Assembly: GCF_025244825.1 (NCBI RefSeq)
Contig: NZ_CP104263.1
Span: 124,001-188,000, forward strand
Length of the DNA stretch: 64,000 nt
Source of the DNA: Arthrobacter jinronghuae
Lineage (GTDB): Bacteria; Actinomycetota; Actinomycetes; Actinomycetales; Micrococcaceae
Direction of reading: 5' to 3'
Shown here: positions 15,518-24,110 of the stretch, piece by piece
Position numbering within the stretch: the stretch's first letter is position 1
How the letters are laid out: each line of letters starts with the position of its first letter
Made by a program: the position numbers and the translations under genes
Notes under the pieces: generated by a model
Told to the model about the DNA's origin: nothing
The model's database searches: none
The model's input: only the letters and a program-made list of their open reading frames with translations

Positions 15518-16705
15518 TTAGTTCTGGATGCCGGGCTGGAAAACAACCTTGATGCAGCCGTCTTCCTTCTGCTGGAACTTCCGGTACAGCTCCGGTGCGT
15601 CCTCGAGGCCGGCCTGGTGGGTCACCAGGTTGGTCACGCCCAGCGGGTCGGCCGGATCCTCGACCAGCGGAATCAGGTCATCAACCCAGCGCTTGACGTT
15701 GCACTGGCCCATCCGCAGGTTCAGCTGCTTGTCGAACATGTTCATCAGCGGCATCGGGCTGGCCGTGCCGCCGTACACGCCGCTGAGTGAGACCGTTCCG
15801 CCGCGGCGGACGGCGTCGAGTGCGCCGTGCAGGGCGGAGAGCCGGTCGGTCCCGGCCGTTTCCATGGCCTTCTGCGCCAGCTTGTCCGGGAGGAGGCCAA
15901 CCGCAGTCTGCGCAGCCTTGCCGACCGGGGAGCCGTGTGCTTCCATGCCGACGGCATCCACTACGGAATCCGGGCCGCGGCCGTCGGTCATTTCACGCAG
16001 CTCGTCGGCTACGTCCTTGTGCAGGTCCAGCACCTCGACGCCGTACTGTGCAGCGAGCTTCCGGCGCTCCTCCTCGGGCTCCACGGCGATGACGCGGTAG
16101 CCGAGGTGGGTGCCGATGCGGGCAGCAAACTGGCCAACCGGTCCCAGGCCGTAGACGGCCAGGGTGCCGCCGTCGGGCACGTTGGCGTACTGCACGCCCT
16201 GCCAGGCGGTGGGCAGGATGTCGGAGAGGAACAGGTAACGGTGGTCCGGCAGTTCCGAGCCGACCTTGATGGGGCCGTAGTCAGCATGCGGCACGCGCAG
16301 GTATTCAGCCTGGCCGCCCGGGACGGAACCGTAGAGCTCCGAGAAGCCGAACAGCTGGGCACCCATTCCCTTTTCGCGGACCTGGGTGACTTCACACTGG
16401 GTCTGCAGGCCCTGGCGGCACATGAAACAGCTGCCGCAGGCAATCTGGAAGGGGATGACCACCCGGTCGCCCTTCTTCAGATTGGTGACTGCCGAGCCGA
16501 CCTCTTCCACGATGCCCATGGACTCATGGCCCAGGATGTCACCCGGCTTCATGTACGGCATCAGCACGCCGTAAAGGTGGAGGTCTGATCCACAGACCGC
16601 GGTGGAGGTGACGCGGATGATCGCGTCGGTGGGTTCCTGGATCACCGGATCCGGAACTACCTCGACGCTGACGGACTCTTTACCCTGCCATGTAACTGCT
16701 TTCAC
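15518..16705 (-). CDS. Zinc-dependent alcohol dehydrogenase (MDR family)
   Basis: The 395-residue product is a medium-chain dehydrogenase. Catalytic zinc ligands sit in CGSDLH and GHESMG, the structural zinc cysteines in CGSCFMCRQGLQTQC, and the NAD(P)-binding turn in VYGLGPVGQFAA. Total length and the DAVGMEAHG segment resemble glutathione-independent formaldehyde dehydrogenase-like or threonine dehydrogenase-like members; the substrate is uncertain. The start is GTG 16705 with GGAGG upstream; an extension to ATG 16768 is not supported by homology. It is monocistronic, ended by a strong terminator. Confidence 0.93.
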   Translation of the reverse strand: MKAVTWQGKESVSVEVVPDPVIQEPTDAIIRVTSTAVCGSDLHLYGVLMPYMKPGDILGHESMGIVEEVGSAVTNLKKGDRVVIPFQIACGSCFMCRQGLQTQCEVTQVREKGMGAQLFGFSELYGSVPGGQAEYLRVPHADYGPIKVGSELPDHRYLFLSDILPTAWQGVQYANVPDGGTLAVYGLGPVGQFAARIGTHLGYRVIAVEPEEERRKLAAQYGVEVLDLHKDVADELREMTDGRGPDSVVDAVGMEAHGSPVGKAAQTAVGLLPDKLAQKAMETAGTDRLSALHGALDAVRRGGTVSLSGVYGGTASPMPLMNMFDKQLNLRMGQCNVKRWVDDLIPLVEDPADPLGVTNLVTHQAGLEDAPELYRKFQQKEDGCIKVVFQPGIQN

Positions 16706-16845
16706 GTGCGATCCTCCTGCTGGTTGCATTCTGAAGTGCGTTGAAAGAACTAACTCCCATTGTGTCAATTCATAAGCGTACTGACAAAACAGGTGTTTTC
16801 TCGGGCAGAATGCCTTCGGCGGGGCGGAAGGGGTTTGCGGGCAGG

Positions 16846-17319
16846 CTAGGAGGGCCGGGCCGGCAGGCTACGCCACCGCGGAGCGGTTCCGGCGGGTACC
16901 GCGGTGTCCCTGGGGGCGGTTTCGCGGGGTCCGGCAAGGACCCGGGTATCCCGGCGCAGGATCATTTCCAGTGCAGTCTCGTTATCCAGTGCTTCCTGGC
17001 TCCCCGGGGGAAGGCTGCCGGCGGCTGGATGGCCGGGCAGGGCATCCGGTGGAAGCTGGATGTGCACGCGCAGCTGCAGGTGGGCGGGCGCCGAGCGCTC
17101 GACGTCGTCCGCGACCCCGGCAAGCACCTCCAAGGCAGCGGCTTCGATCCGGGCGGTGCGCGTGAGGTTCACGCAGATATCGGCGCCGAGGGTGGCGGTG
17201 TGCTGGAGGATGTTCAGCAGGGTCCCGCAGCTGGCGCCTGTGAGTGCTCCGCGGACTTCAATCGAGGCTGCTGCATTCCGCGTATCTATCCGGACCAGGA
17301 CACGAAGCGGCTTTTCCAT
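16846..17319 (-). CDS. STAS-domain-like protein (degenerate anti-anti-sigma fold)
   Basis: The first 90 or so of 157 residues follow a STAS pattern: VRIDTRNAAASIEVRGALTG, then LLNILQHTATLGADICVNLTR and AAALEVLAGVADDVE. The serine normally phosphorylated in anti-sigma-factor antagonists (D-S-G motif) is missing; the position reads ARIEAAAL. The last 65 residues are Pro/Arg-rich and probably disordered. ATG 17319 follows GGAGAAG. No anti-sigma kinase lies nearby. The fold call is moderate and the function unknown. Confidence 0.55.
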   Translation of the reverse strand: MEKPLRVLVRIDTRNAAASIEVRGALTGASCGTLLNILQHTATLGADICVNLTRTARIEAAALEVLAGVADDVERSAPAHLQLRVHIQLPPDALPGHPAAGSLPPGSQEALDNETALEMILRRDTRVLAGPRETAPRDTAVPAGTAPRWRSLPARPS

Positions 17320-17438
17320 GTCTTCTCCACGCCGACAGGTATTCCCGGCCGCTGCTTAACCGGGTCTGCAACCGTACCAACGCGGATGTCCCGCTGTCTG
17401 CCGTTCTTTCCTTTTTAGCTGATTTCGGTTGCAAACGC

Positions 17439-18584
17439 TTAGAACGTAGCAGCGGATTCCGTGTGGCGTTCGACGACGGCGGCGGTCGCCTCCGCAATGG
17501 CTTCCTCTTCGTCGGTGGGCACTACGAGGACGGGAATGGCGGAGTCGGGCGTGCTGATCCGCCGGGCCTGCTTGCCGGTTGCAAGGTTGGCTTCGGTGTC
17601 GAGCCGGATGCCGAGGGGACCCAGCTGGTCCACCACCAGCTGGCGGAAACTCCAGCCGTTTTCGCCGATCCCCGCAGTGAAAACCACCGCCTGCGCGCCG
17701 CCGACGGCCACGTGGTAGCCGCCGATGTACTTGGCCAGCCGGTAGGCGGCCACGGTCAGGGCCAGCCGGGCCTGCTCATTACCGTTGTCGGCCGCTTCCT
17801 CGATGCCGCGCATGTCCGACTCGCCGGCCAGGGCCCGCAGCCCGGACTCCCGGTTGAGCAGGTTGTCCAGGGCATCGGCGTCGTACCCCTGGCGGGCCAG
17901 GAAAATGAGGATCGACGGGTCAACGTCTCCGCTGCGGGTGCCCATCACCAGGCCCTCCAGCGGGGTGAATCCCATGGACGTGTCGATGCTCCTGCCGCCC
18001 TTGATGGCCGCCACCGAGGCTCCGTTGCCCAGATGGGCGATCACGCCGTCGAACTCTGCAGGCTCAATGCCCAGGAACCGTGCAGCGGCCGGTGCCACGT
18101 AGGCGTAGCTGGTGCCGTGGAAGCCGTAGCGACGGATGCCGTGGCGCCGGTACAGGCTGTCGGGCAGCGCGTAGCGCCAGGCGTGTTCGGGCAGGGTGCG
18201 GTGGAAAGCGGTGTCGAAGACGGCCACCTGCGGGATCTTCGGCCACTTGTCATGGACGGCGCGGATACCCATGGCGCTCGCGGGGTTGTGCAGCGGGGCC
18301 AGCGGGCTGAGCCGTTCAATTGAGCGGACAATTTCGTTGTTGACCAGTACGGGTTCGCTGAAGCGTTCCCCGCCGTGCACCACCCGATGCCCCACGGCGT
18401 CGATTGTGCGTCCGTCCAGCTCGTCGCGGAGCCGGCTGCTGAGTTCTTCCAGTGCGGAGGCGTGGTCCGGAACCACGTCGCCGATCCGGTCAATGATGCC
18501 CTTGGCCAGCAGCTCCTGGGTGTTGGTCTCCCGAACCTGGTACTTCAGCGAAGAGGAACCGGAATTGATGACAAGAACCAGCAT
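17439..18584 (-). CDS. ackA: Acetate kinase
   Basis: AckA interconverts acetyl phosphate and acetate with ATP. All signature motifs are present: VINSGSSSLKY, HRVVHGGE, DTAFHRTLPE, GFHGTSYAYV, HLGNGAS, GFTPLEGLVMGTRSGD and FTAGIGENG. At 381 residues it is slightly shorter than many homologues (about 400) but shows no missing block. Its ATG follows the pta stop with no gap (TAAATG), with AGGAGG inside the pta end, so translation is coupled. Together with pta it forms the acetate overflow and assimilation route. Confidence 0.98.
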   Translation of the reverse strand: MLVLVINSGSSSLKYQVRETNTQELLAKGIIDRIGDVVPDHASALEELSSRLRDELDGRTIDAVGHRVVHGGERFSEPVLVNNEIVRSIERLSPLAPLHNPASAMGIRAVHDKWPKIPQVAVFDTAFHRTLPEHAWRYALPDSLYRRHGIRRYGFHGTSYAYVAPAAARFLGIEPAEFDGVIAHLGNGASVAAIKGGRSIDTSMGFTPLEGLVMGTRSGDVDPSILIFLARQGYDADALDNLLNRESGLRALAGESDMRGIEEAADNGNEQARLALTVAAYRLAKYIGGYHVAVGGAQAVVFTAGIGENGWSFRQLVVDQLGPLGIRLDTEANLATGKQARRISTPDSAIPVLVVPTDEEEAIAEATAAVVERHTESAATF

Positions 18585-20729
18585 TTAATCCTCCTGTGCC
18601 TGCACCGCGGTGATGGCTACGGTGTTCACGATGTCCTCAACGGTGCAGCCGCGGCTGAGGTCGTTGACCGGTTTGCGCAGGCCCTGCAGGATCGGGCCCA
18701 CGGCCACGGCTCCGGCGGACTGCTGGACGGCCTTATAGGTGTTATTTCCGGTATTCAGGTCGGGGAAGATGAACACCGTGGCCTGTCCCGCCACCGAGGA
18801 GCCCGGCGCCTTGGAGGCGGCTACGGAGGCGTCGACGGCGGCATCGTACTGGATGGGTCCTTCCACCGGGAGGTCCGGGCGGGCACGGCGGACCAGCTCG
18901 GTGGCCTGCCGTACGCGTTCCACCGAGCCACCCGTTCCGGAGGAGCCGGTGGAGTAGGAGAGCATGGCGACCCGCGGCGTGACTCCGAACTGTTCGGCGG
19001 TTGCGGCGGAGGCCAAGGCGATGTCCGCCAGCTGCTCGGCGTCCGGGTCCGGGTTTACGGCGCAGTCGCCGTAAACAAGGACGCGGTCTTCCAGCAGCAT
19101 CAGGAACACCGAGGAGACAATCTTGACGCCTTCCCGGGTCCGGATGAACTCCAGTGCGGGCCGGATGGTGTTGGCAGTGGTGTGGGCTGCGCCGGAGACC
19201 ATGCCGTCCATCCTGCCCAGCTGCACCATCATGGTGCCGAAATATGCCCCGTGGAGCATACGTTCGTTGGCGTCTTCCAGGGATACGCCCTTGTGCTTAC
19301 GGAGTGTGGCGTATTCCCTGGCGAATTCTTCGCGCAGGGCACTGGTCGCCGGGTTGATGAGGTTGATGTTGGAAAGGTCAACGCCTTGGCTTGCTGCCAG
19401 CTCGCGGATCTGGCCCTCCGGTCCCAGTACCGTCAGGGCACAGACGTCCCGCCGGCTGAGGATCTCCGCCGCCTGCAGCACCCGCAGGTCCAACCCTTCC
19501 GGCAGTACGATCCGCTGCCGGCTTGTACGTGCCCGCACGATCAGCTCGTTGAGGAAGCGCAGGGGAGTGGTGGTGGCCGGACGGGGTAGTGCCAGGCGTT
19601 CCAGCATCTCTGCCTCATCCACATGTCGAGACCAGGTGCCCAGCGCTGCAGCGACCTTCCGCCGGTTTCCACTGGAAATCTCGCCGCGGACCCGGCTGAC
19701 CCGGCGAGCGGTGACATAGGTGTCCGTCCCGACTTCAAAGACGGGAAAGGGTGCCGAGGCCAGCAGTCCCAGAATGGCCGGTTCCACGTCGATGCCGCCG
19801 GTGAGGATCATGCCGCTGGCGACGGGAAAGTCGGAGGAGAAGGAGGACGCCAGAGTGGCGACCATAACGTCCGCGCGGTCGGCGGGGACGATCACCAGAG
19901 TCCCGTCCGAGAGCTGGGGGATGAAATTCCCCACGGTCATGGCGGCCACCTTGACGGCGGAAACGTCGCGTTCAAGGTTGGCGCTGCCGGCCACCTGGCG
20001 GGCCTGCAGCGCCGTCTGCACTTCGGCGATCGACGGCTGGGAGATTTCACTCTGTTCGGGAATGACGTAGACCGGCCGGCCGCTCTGTCCGGGCCGGATG
20101 GCGGCGGTGATGGCCTCGACGTCGGACGGTGCTGCCCGGTTGACCATCACGGCCAGCAGGTCGCACTTCGCGTCGGCCAATTGGCGGCGGGCCACGTCGA
20201 CGGCGTCGGCCGTCTCCGCCGCCGTGGTTTCCTGGGCGTTGACGACGGCGAGCACGACAGTGCCCAGGTCATTGGCCAGCCGGGCGTTGAGATCGAACTC
20301 CAGGGCGACGTCGTGCCCGGAGAGGTCGGTGCCTTCGACAATGACGACATCGCAGTTCGCGGCAATTTCGCTGTAGACGGCCAGGCAGCGGGCATCGACC
20401 TCGCCCCGCTCCCCGGCAACCAGCAGCGCACGCAGCTGTGCCCGGGTGAGGCCGCCGCGGCAGGTGGCCGGACCAAGGTTGAAGCGGCGCTGCATCAGCT
20501 CCACCATGGGATCCTGCGCCGGATGGTCGCCCTCGACGATCGGCCGGAAGAAGCCAACCCGGTCTGCATGCCGGCCGAGCATGTCCGCCAGCCCCAGACT
20601 GATCAGGGATTTGCCGGATCCGGGCGTCATGGCGCTTACATAGATTCCACGGGCCATAGCTGCTTGTCCGTTCGTTGCCGGGATGAAACCTGGGTTAGCC
20701 GCCCCTGACAAGCGAGTGGCGTACGTCAT
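18585..20729 (-). CDS. pta: Phosphate acetyltransferase, long form
   Basis: Pta converts acetyl-CoA and phosphate to acetyl phosphate. The 714-residue protein has the three-part long form: an N-terminal P-loop BioD-like domain (YVSAMTPGSGKSLISLG), a central DRTGG domain (about 235-345) and the C-terminal catalytic PTA domain (about 385-705, with VLPEGLDLRVL, MVSGAAHTTANTIRPA and YGDCAVNPDPDA). The start is set at ATG 20729 after GGGAGG; a later ATG at MARGIYVSAM is nearer the usual family start, so the first 24 residues are uncertain. It is the first gene of the pta-ackA operon, divergent from an amino acid permease. Confidence 0.97.
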   Translation of the reverse strand: MTYATRLSGAANPGFIPATNGQAAMARGIYVSAMTPGSGKSLISLGLADMLGRHADRVGFFRPIVEGDHPAQDPMVELMQRRFNLGPATCRGGLTRAQLRALLVAGERGEVDARCLAVYSEIAANCDVVIVEGTDLSGHDVALEFDLNARLANDLGTVVLAVVNAQETTAAETADAVDVARRQLADAKCDLLAVMVNRAAPSDVEAITAAIRPGQSGRPVYVIPEQSEISQPSIAEVQTALQARQVAGSANLERDVSAVKVAAMTVGNFIPQLSDGTLVIVPADRADVMVATLASSFSSDFPVASGMILTGGIDVEPAILGLLASAPFPVFEVGTDTYVTARRVSRVRGEISSGNRRKVAAALGTWSRHVDEAEMLERLALPRPATTTPLRFLNELIVRARTSRQRIVLPEGLDLRVLQAAEILSRRDVCALTVLGPEGQIRELAASQGVDLSNINLINPATSALREEFAREYATLRKHKGVSLEDANERMLHGAYFGTMMVQLGRMDGMVSGAAHTTANTIRPALEFIRTREGVKIVSSVFLMLLEDRVLVYGDCAVNPDPDAEQLADIALASAATAEQFGVTPRVAMLSYSTGSSGTGGSVERVRQATELVRRARPDLPVEGPIQYDAAVDASVAASKAPGSSVAGQATVFIFPDLNTGNNTYKAVQQSAGAVAVGPILQGLRKPVNDLSRGCTVEDIVNTVAITAVQAQED

Positions 20730-20811
20730 ATCCATCCTCCCAAAAGGCTGCGGCACTTGCCAGCCAGAGCCCCGGCGCCGGTTCCCCAGGGGGTGCTTCT
20801 TGGACTCGGTT

Positions 20812-20828
20812 GTCTCAGCATGTGAGAC
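20812..20828. promoter_or_regulatory. Inverted repeat between divergent pta and permease genes
   Basis: GTCTCA-GCATG-TGAGAC is a perfect 6-5-6 inverted repeat in the 173-bp divergent promoter region, followed directly by an AT-rich TAAAATAAG. Its place suggests an operator serving one or both directions. Confidence 0.5.
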
Positions 20829-20902
20829 TAAAATAAGAGCCGCACGGCGCTCAGCCTACGATTGATCGGTTAGTTTTTCCCTCAGATAAGGCGAGGATCC
20901 AC

Positions 20903-22417
20903 GTGAGTCTCTTCCGTACCAAACCCATCGAGAGTTCCCTTGCGGACGCCGACGAGCCCGGCCGTCGGCTAAAGCGCTCACTCACCACCTGGGACCTCAT
21001 GATCATGGGCGTCGCGGTGGCCGTAGGCGCCGGTATCTTCTCGGTAGGCGCCCGGGCGGCGGGGCAGTTCTCCGGCCCGGCCGTAACCCTTTCGTTCGTA
21101 CTGGCGGCAATCACCTGCGCGCTCGCCATTATGTGTTACGCCGAGTTCGCCACGGCCATTCCGGTGGCAGGCTCCGCCTACGTGTTCACCTACGCCACGA
21201 TGGGCGAGCTGGCCGCCTGGATCATCGGCTGGAACCTCATCCTGGAGCTGTTCACCGCAGCGGCGGTTATTGCAAAGTACTGGGGCATCTACCTCAGCGA
21301 GGTTTTTGCACTTATCGGCTGGGATATACCGGCAACGCTGGAACTGGGCGTGATTTCGCTGACCTGGGGCCCGTTCCTGATCGTTGCAGTCTTTACCTTC
21401 CTGCTGGTCATGGGCACCAAGCTTTCCGCCCAGGTGAGCAACGTTTTCACCATCATCAAGGTGGGCGTGGTGCTCTTCGTGATCGTCGCCGGTTTCTTCT
21501 ACGTCAAGGCGGAGAACTACACGCCGTTTATTCCGGATCCGGTCTCCACCGCCACTGATGGAAGCTCCGGGGTCCTTCAGCAGTCCCTGTTCTCCTTCAT
21601 GACCGGTGCCGCTCCTGCGCAGTACGGATTGTTCGGTGTCTTTGCCGGCGCCGCCATTGTTTTCTTCGCTTTCATCGGATTCGACGTGGTGGCCACCTCT
21701 GCCGAAGAGGTCAAGGACCCTGGCAAGACGCTGCCGCGGGGCATCTTCGCCGGCCTGGCCGTGGTCACGCTGCTTTATATCGGCGTCTCCCTGGCCCTGA
21801 CGGGCATGGTCCCCTACACCGAACTGGCCGCAGCCGAAGACCCCAACCTCGCCACGGCCTTTGCCCTTGTGGGGAACACGGGAGCGGCATCGGTCATCGC
21901 CGTCGGATCCCTGATCGGCCTGACCACGGTGATCATGGTGCTGCTGATGGGCCTGGCCCGCGTGGTGCTGGCGATGTCCCGGGACGGCCTGCTGCCCCGC
22001 TCGCTCTCCCGGACCAGCGACAAGCACTCGACGCCGGCCCGGCTGCAGATCATCCTCGGTGTCCTGGTTGCGGTGGTGGCAGGGTTCACGCGGGTGGACG
22101 TACTCGAGGAAATGATCAACATCGGCACGCTCTCCGCGTTCGTGGTGGTGAGCCTGGGCATCCTCGTGCTGCGGAAGAAGCGTCCGGACCTGCGCCCCGC
22201 CTTCCGGGTGCCCTTCGGTCCGGTGATCCCGGTCCTTTCCGCAGTGCTGTGCCTGTACCTGATGACCAACCTTGCAGTTGAGACCTGGATCTACTTCGCG
22301 GGCTGGCTGGTTATCGGCTTCCTGCTGTACTTCGCCTACGGCCAGCGGCATTCACGTCTGAACGAGAAGTTCCAGGACGTGGCCGCCGCAGGTGCGAACC
22401 AGGACACGGCAGTCTGA
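20903..22417 (+). CDS. APC-superfamily cationic amino acid permease
   Basis: This 504-residue carrier has about 12-14 TM segments. The N terminus (LKRSLTTWDLMIMGVAVAVGAGIFSVGARAAG) is the CAT-type APC signature with the TM1 substrate-binding GAGIF turn, and FIGFDVVATSAEEVKDPGKTLPRGI is the TM6 consensus. It probably imports an amino acid; cationic amino acids are typical but unproven. The start is GTG 20903 with GAGGA upstream. It is monocistronic, ended by the hairpin at 22453. Confidence 0.93.
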   Translation: MSLFRTKPIESSLADADEPGRRLKRSLTTWDLMIMGVAVAVGAGIFSVGARAAGQFSGPAVTLSFVLAAITCALAIMCYAEFATAIPVAGSAYVFTYATMGELAAWIIGWNLILELFTAAAVIAKYWGIYLSEVFALIGWDIPATLELGVISLTWGPFLIVAVFTFLLVMGTKLSAQVSNVFTIIKVGVVLFVIVAGFFYVKAENYTPFIPDPVSTATDGSSGVLQQSLFSFMTGAAPAQYGLFGVFAGAAIVFFAFIGFDVVATSAEEVKDPGKTLPRGIFAGLAVVTLLYIGVSLALTGMVPYTELAAAEDPNLATAFALVGNTGAASVIAVGSLIGLTTVIMVLLMGLARVVLAMSRDGLLPRSLSRTSDKHSTPARLQIILGVLVAVVAGFTRVDVLEEMINIGTLSAFVVVSLGILVLRKKRPDLRPAFRVPFGPVIPVLSAVLCLYLMTNLAVETWIYFAGWLVIGFLLYFAYGQRHSRLNEKFQDVAAAGANQDTAV

Positions 22418-22452
22418 GTCCGGCGGGCCGGACGGTCCTCCAGTAAACCTCT

Positions 22453-22488
22453 AAACCCGCGCCGGCTGGCAGCCTGCGCGGGTTTTTT
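22453..22488 (+). terminator. Terminator after the amino acid permease
   Basis: AAACCCGCGC (22453-22462) pairs with GCGCGGGTTT (22476-22485), followed by TTT. It is a typical rho-independent terminator. Confidence 0.9.
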
Positions 22489-22514
22489 GGTGCCTGCGGT
22501 GGCACACTGGGCAG

Positions 22515-22859
22515 ATGCTTGTAGCTTTTTCCGTCGCTCCCTCCGGTACCGGCCCGCAGACCCCCGCCGCCGGTCCTTCGGCCTCGGTGCACGACGCCGT
22601 GGCCGCCGCAGTTCAAATCGTCAGGGAATCCGGCCTGCCGAATTCCACGGACGCCATGTTCACCACCCTGGAGGGTGAGTGGGACGAAGTGATGGATGTA
22701 ATCCGCCGGGCCACGGAAGCGGTTGGCCAGTATGGCAGCCGGGTTTCGCTGGTGCTCAAGGCGGATATCCGGCCGGGGCACACCGGCGAGTTGACCGGCA
22801 AGGTGGAACGGCTGGAAAAGGCACTCGGCGAACTGGACGAGTACAGCGGGCACGCCTAG
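22515..22859 (+). CDS. Thiamine-binding protein (MTH1187/YkoF family)
   Basis: This 114-residue protein matches the thiamine-binding fold: VAFSVAPSGTG at the start, AVAAAVQIVRESGLPNSTDAMFTTLEGEWDEVMDVI in the middle and a VSLVLKADIRPGHTGEL strand near the end. The family binds thiamine or related compounds as small soluble homo-oligomers; its role in this organism is unknown. It lies 41 bp before an O-methyltransferase in the same direction, so the two may be co-transcribed. Confidence 0.9.
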   Translation: MLVAFSVAPSGTGPQTPAAGPSASVHDAVAAAVQIVRESGLPNSTDAMFTTLEGEWDEVMDVIRRATEAVGQYGSRVSLVLKADIRPGHTGELTGKVERLEKALGELDEYSGHA

Positions 22860-22900
22860 GCATGCAGCGGCCGGACGCACCGGCGGAACGGGAGCAGGAG

Positions 22901-23551
22901 ATGTCGCAGTGGGAGCAGGTCGAGGAGTACTTCAGCAGCCGGGTGGTGCAGCCGGATGACCAGCTGAAGGCCATTGTCGCCGCGACCGGGGCCGCCGGGC
23001 TTCCGCCCATCGAGGTATCCGCCGCGCAGGGAAAGTTCCTGATGCTGCTGGCCCGCATCGCCGGTGCCCGGCGGATACTCGAGATCGGTACCCTGGGCGG
23101 GTTCAGTACTGCCTGGCTGGCCCGGGCACTGCCCGACGACGGCGAACTGATCACGTGTGAATACGAACCCCGCCATGCGGAGGTGGCCCGCGCCAATCTT
23201 GCCGCGGCCGGGCTTCTGGACCGGGTGACCATTCGGGTAGGCGCAGCCTTGGACACCCTGCCGGATCTTGCCGGCGGGGAGCCGTTCGATCTGTTTTTCA
23301 TTGACGCAGATAAGGTCAACAACCCCGCCTACCTGGAGTGGGCGGTGAAGCTGTCCCGGCCGGGGAGTGTGATTGTGGTGGACAATGTGGTCCGCGGCGG
23401 CAGCGTCCTGGACCCCGGCGGCGACGAAGCGGTGCAGGGCACCCGTGCCGCCGTGGACATTCTTGGCTCGCATCCGCGGCTGGACACCACGGCACTGCAG
23501 ACAGTAGGGAGCAAGGGGTGGGACGGCTTCGCGCTCGCACTGGTGCTGTGA
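22901..23551 (+). CDS. SAM-dependent O-methyltransferase (class I, catechol/caffeoyl-CoA type)
   Basis: The 216-residue product fits the O-methyltransferase family 3 fold: ILEIGTLGGFSTAWLARAL (SAM motif I), ITCEYEPRHAEVARANLAAAGL, FDLFFIDADKVNNPAYLEWA with metal-binding Asp residues, and IVVDNVVRGG. ATG 22901 is chosen since GGAG lies 6 nt before; ATG 22862 in the same frame would add 13 residues and is also possible. The acceptor substrate is unknown. Confidence 0.92.
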   Translation: MSQWEQVEEYFSSRVVQPDDQLKAIVAATGAAGLPPIEVSAAQGKFLMLLARIAGARRILEIGTLGGFSTAWLARALPDDGELITCEYEPRHAEVARANLAAAGLLDRVTIRVGAALDTLPDLAGGEPFDLFFIDADKVNNPAYLEWAVKLSRPGSVIVVDNVVRGGSVLDPGGDEAVQGTRAAVDILGSHPRLDTTALQTVGSKGWDGFALALVL

Positions 23552-23585
23552 CTGCTCGCCGTCCGGGACGCAGCCTGTGCCGACT

Positions 23586-23591
23586 TAAGCT
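23586..23591 (+). promoter_or_regulatory. -10 box TAAGCT, leaderless start at 23598
   Basis: TAAGCT ends 6 nt before ATG 23598. GGAG overlaps this short gap, so a leaderless or very short leader is likely. Confidence 0.65.
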
Positions 23592-23597
23592 GGAGAC

Positions 23598-24110
23598 ATG
23601 AGCTTTACTATCCGGCGCGCACTCCCCGGCGATGCCGAGGACTTTGTGTCCGTCCATCTGCAGTCCTGGCGGGAGAGTTACGCCCATGTACTGGGGGATG
23701 AGGTGTTCCAGCGCCGGGAAGCGGACCGCAGCGCCGCCGTCGAACACCGGCGGGCAGCCCTGGCAGAACAGGCAGTGGACCCGGCCATTCGGAACTGGCT
23801 GGCCCATTCGGAAGACGGCCGGCTCCTGGGTTTCGCGTCCGCCGGCCCCGCACGGGACAGCGACGCGGACGTTCCGCTGGAACTGTGGTCCATTTACATT
23901 CTGGCTGAAGCGTACGGGAAGGGTGTTGGACAGGCTTTGCTGGAGCACGCCGTCGAAACGGAACCCGCGTATGTCTGGGTGTTGGAGGACAACGCACGCG
24001 CCCAGGCGTTCTACCGGCGCAACGGTTTCGCGGCAGACGGAACGTCCAAGGACCTGCCGCAGGTCTGGGCCGGCACCGGCATGGTGGAAATCCGGATGGT
24101 GAGGCACTGA
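23598..24110 (+). CDS. GNAT family N-acetyltransferase
   Basis: The 170-residue protein has a standard GNAT core: FTIRRALPGDAEDFVSVHLQSWRESY at the N terminus, LELWSIYILAEAYGKGVGQALLEHAV as the acetyl-CoA P-loop (GKGVGQAL) and VWVLEDNARAQAFYRRNGF as the C-terminal signature. The substrate is unknown. Its stop overlaps the next start (TGATG at 24108-24112), giving a coupled pair with the synthase-like gene. Confidence 0.93.
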   Translation: MSFTIRRALPGDAEDFVSVHLQSWRESYAHVLGDEVFQRREADRSAAVEHRRAALAEQAVDPAIRNWLAHSEDGRLLGFASAGPARDSDADVPLELWSIYILAEAYGKGVGQALLEHAVETEPAYVWVLEDNARAQAFYRRNGFAADGTSKDLPQVWAGTGMVEIRMVRH

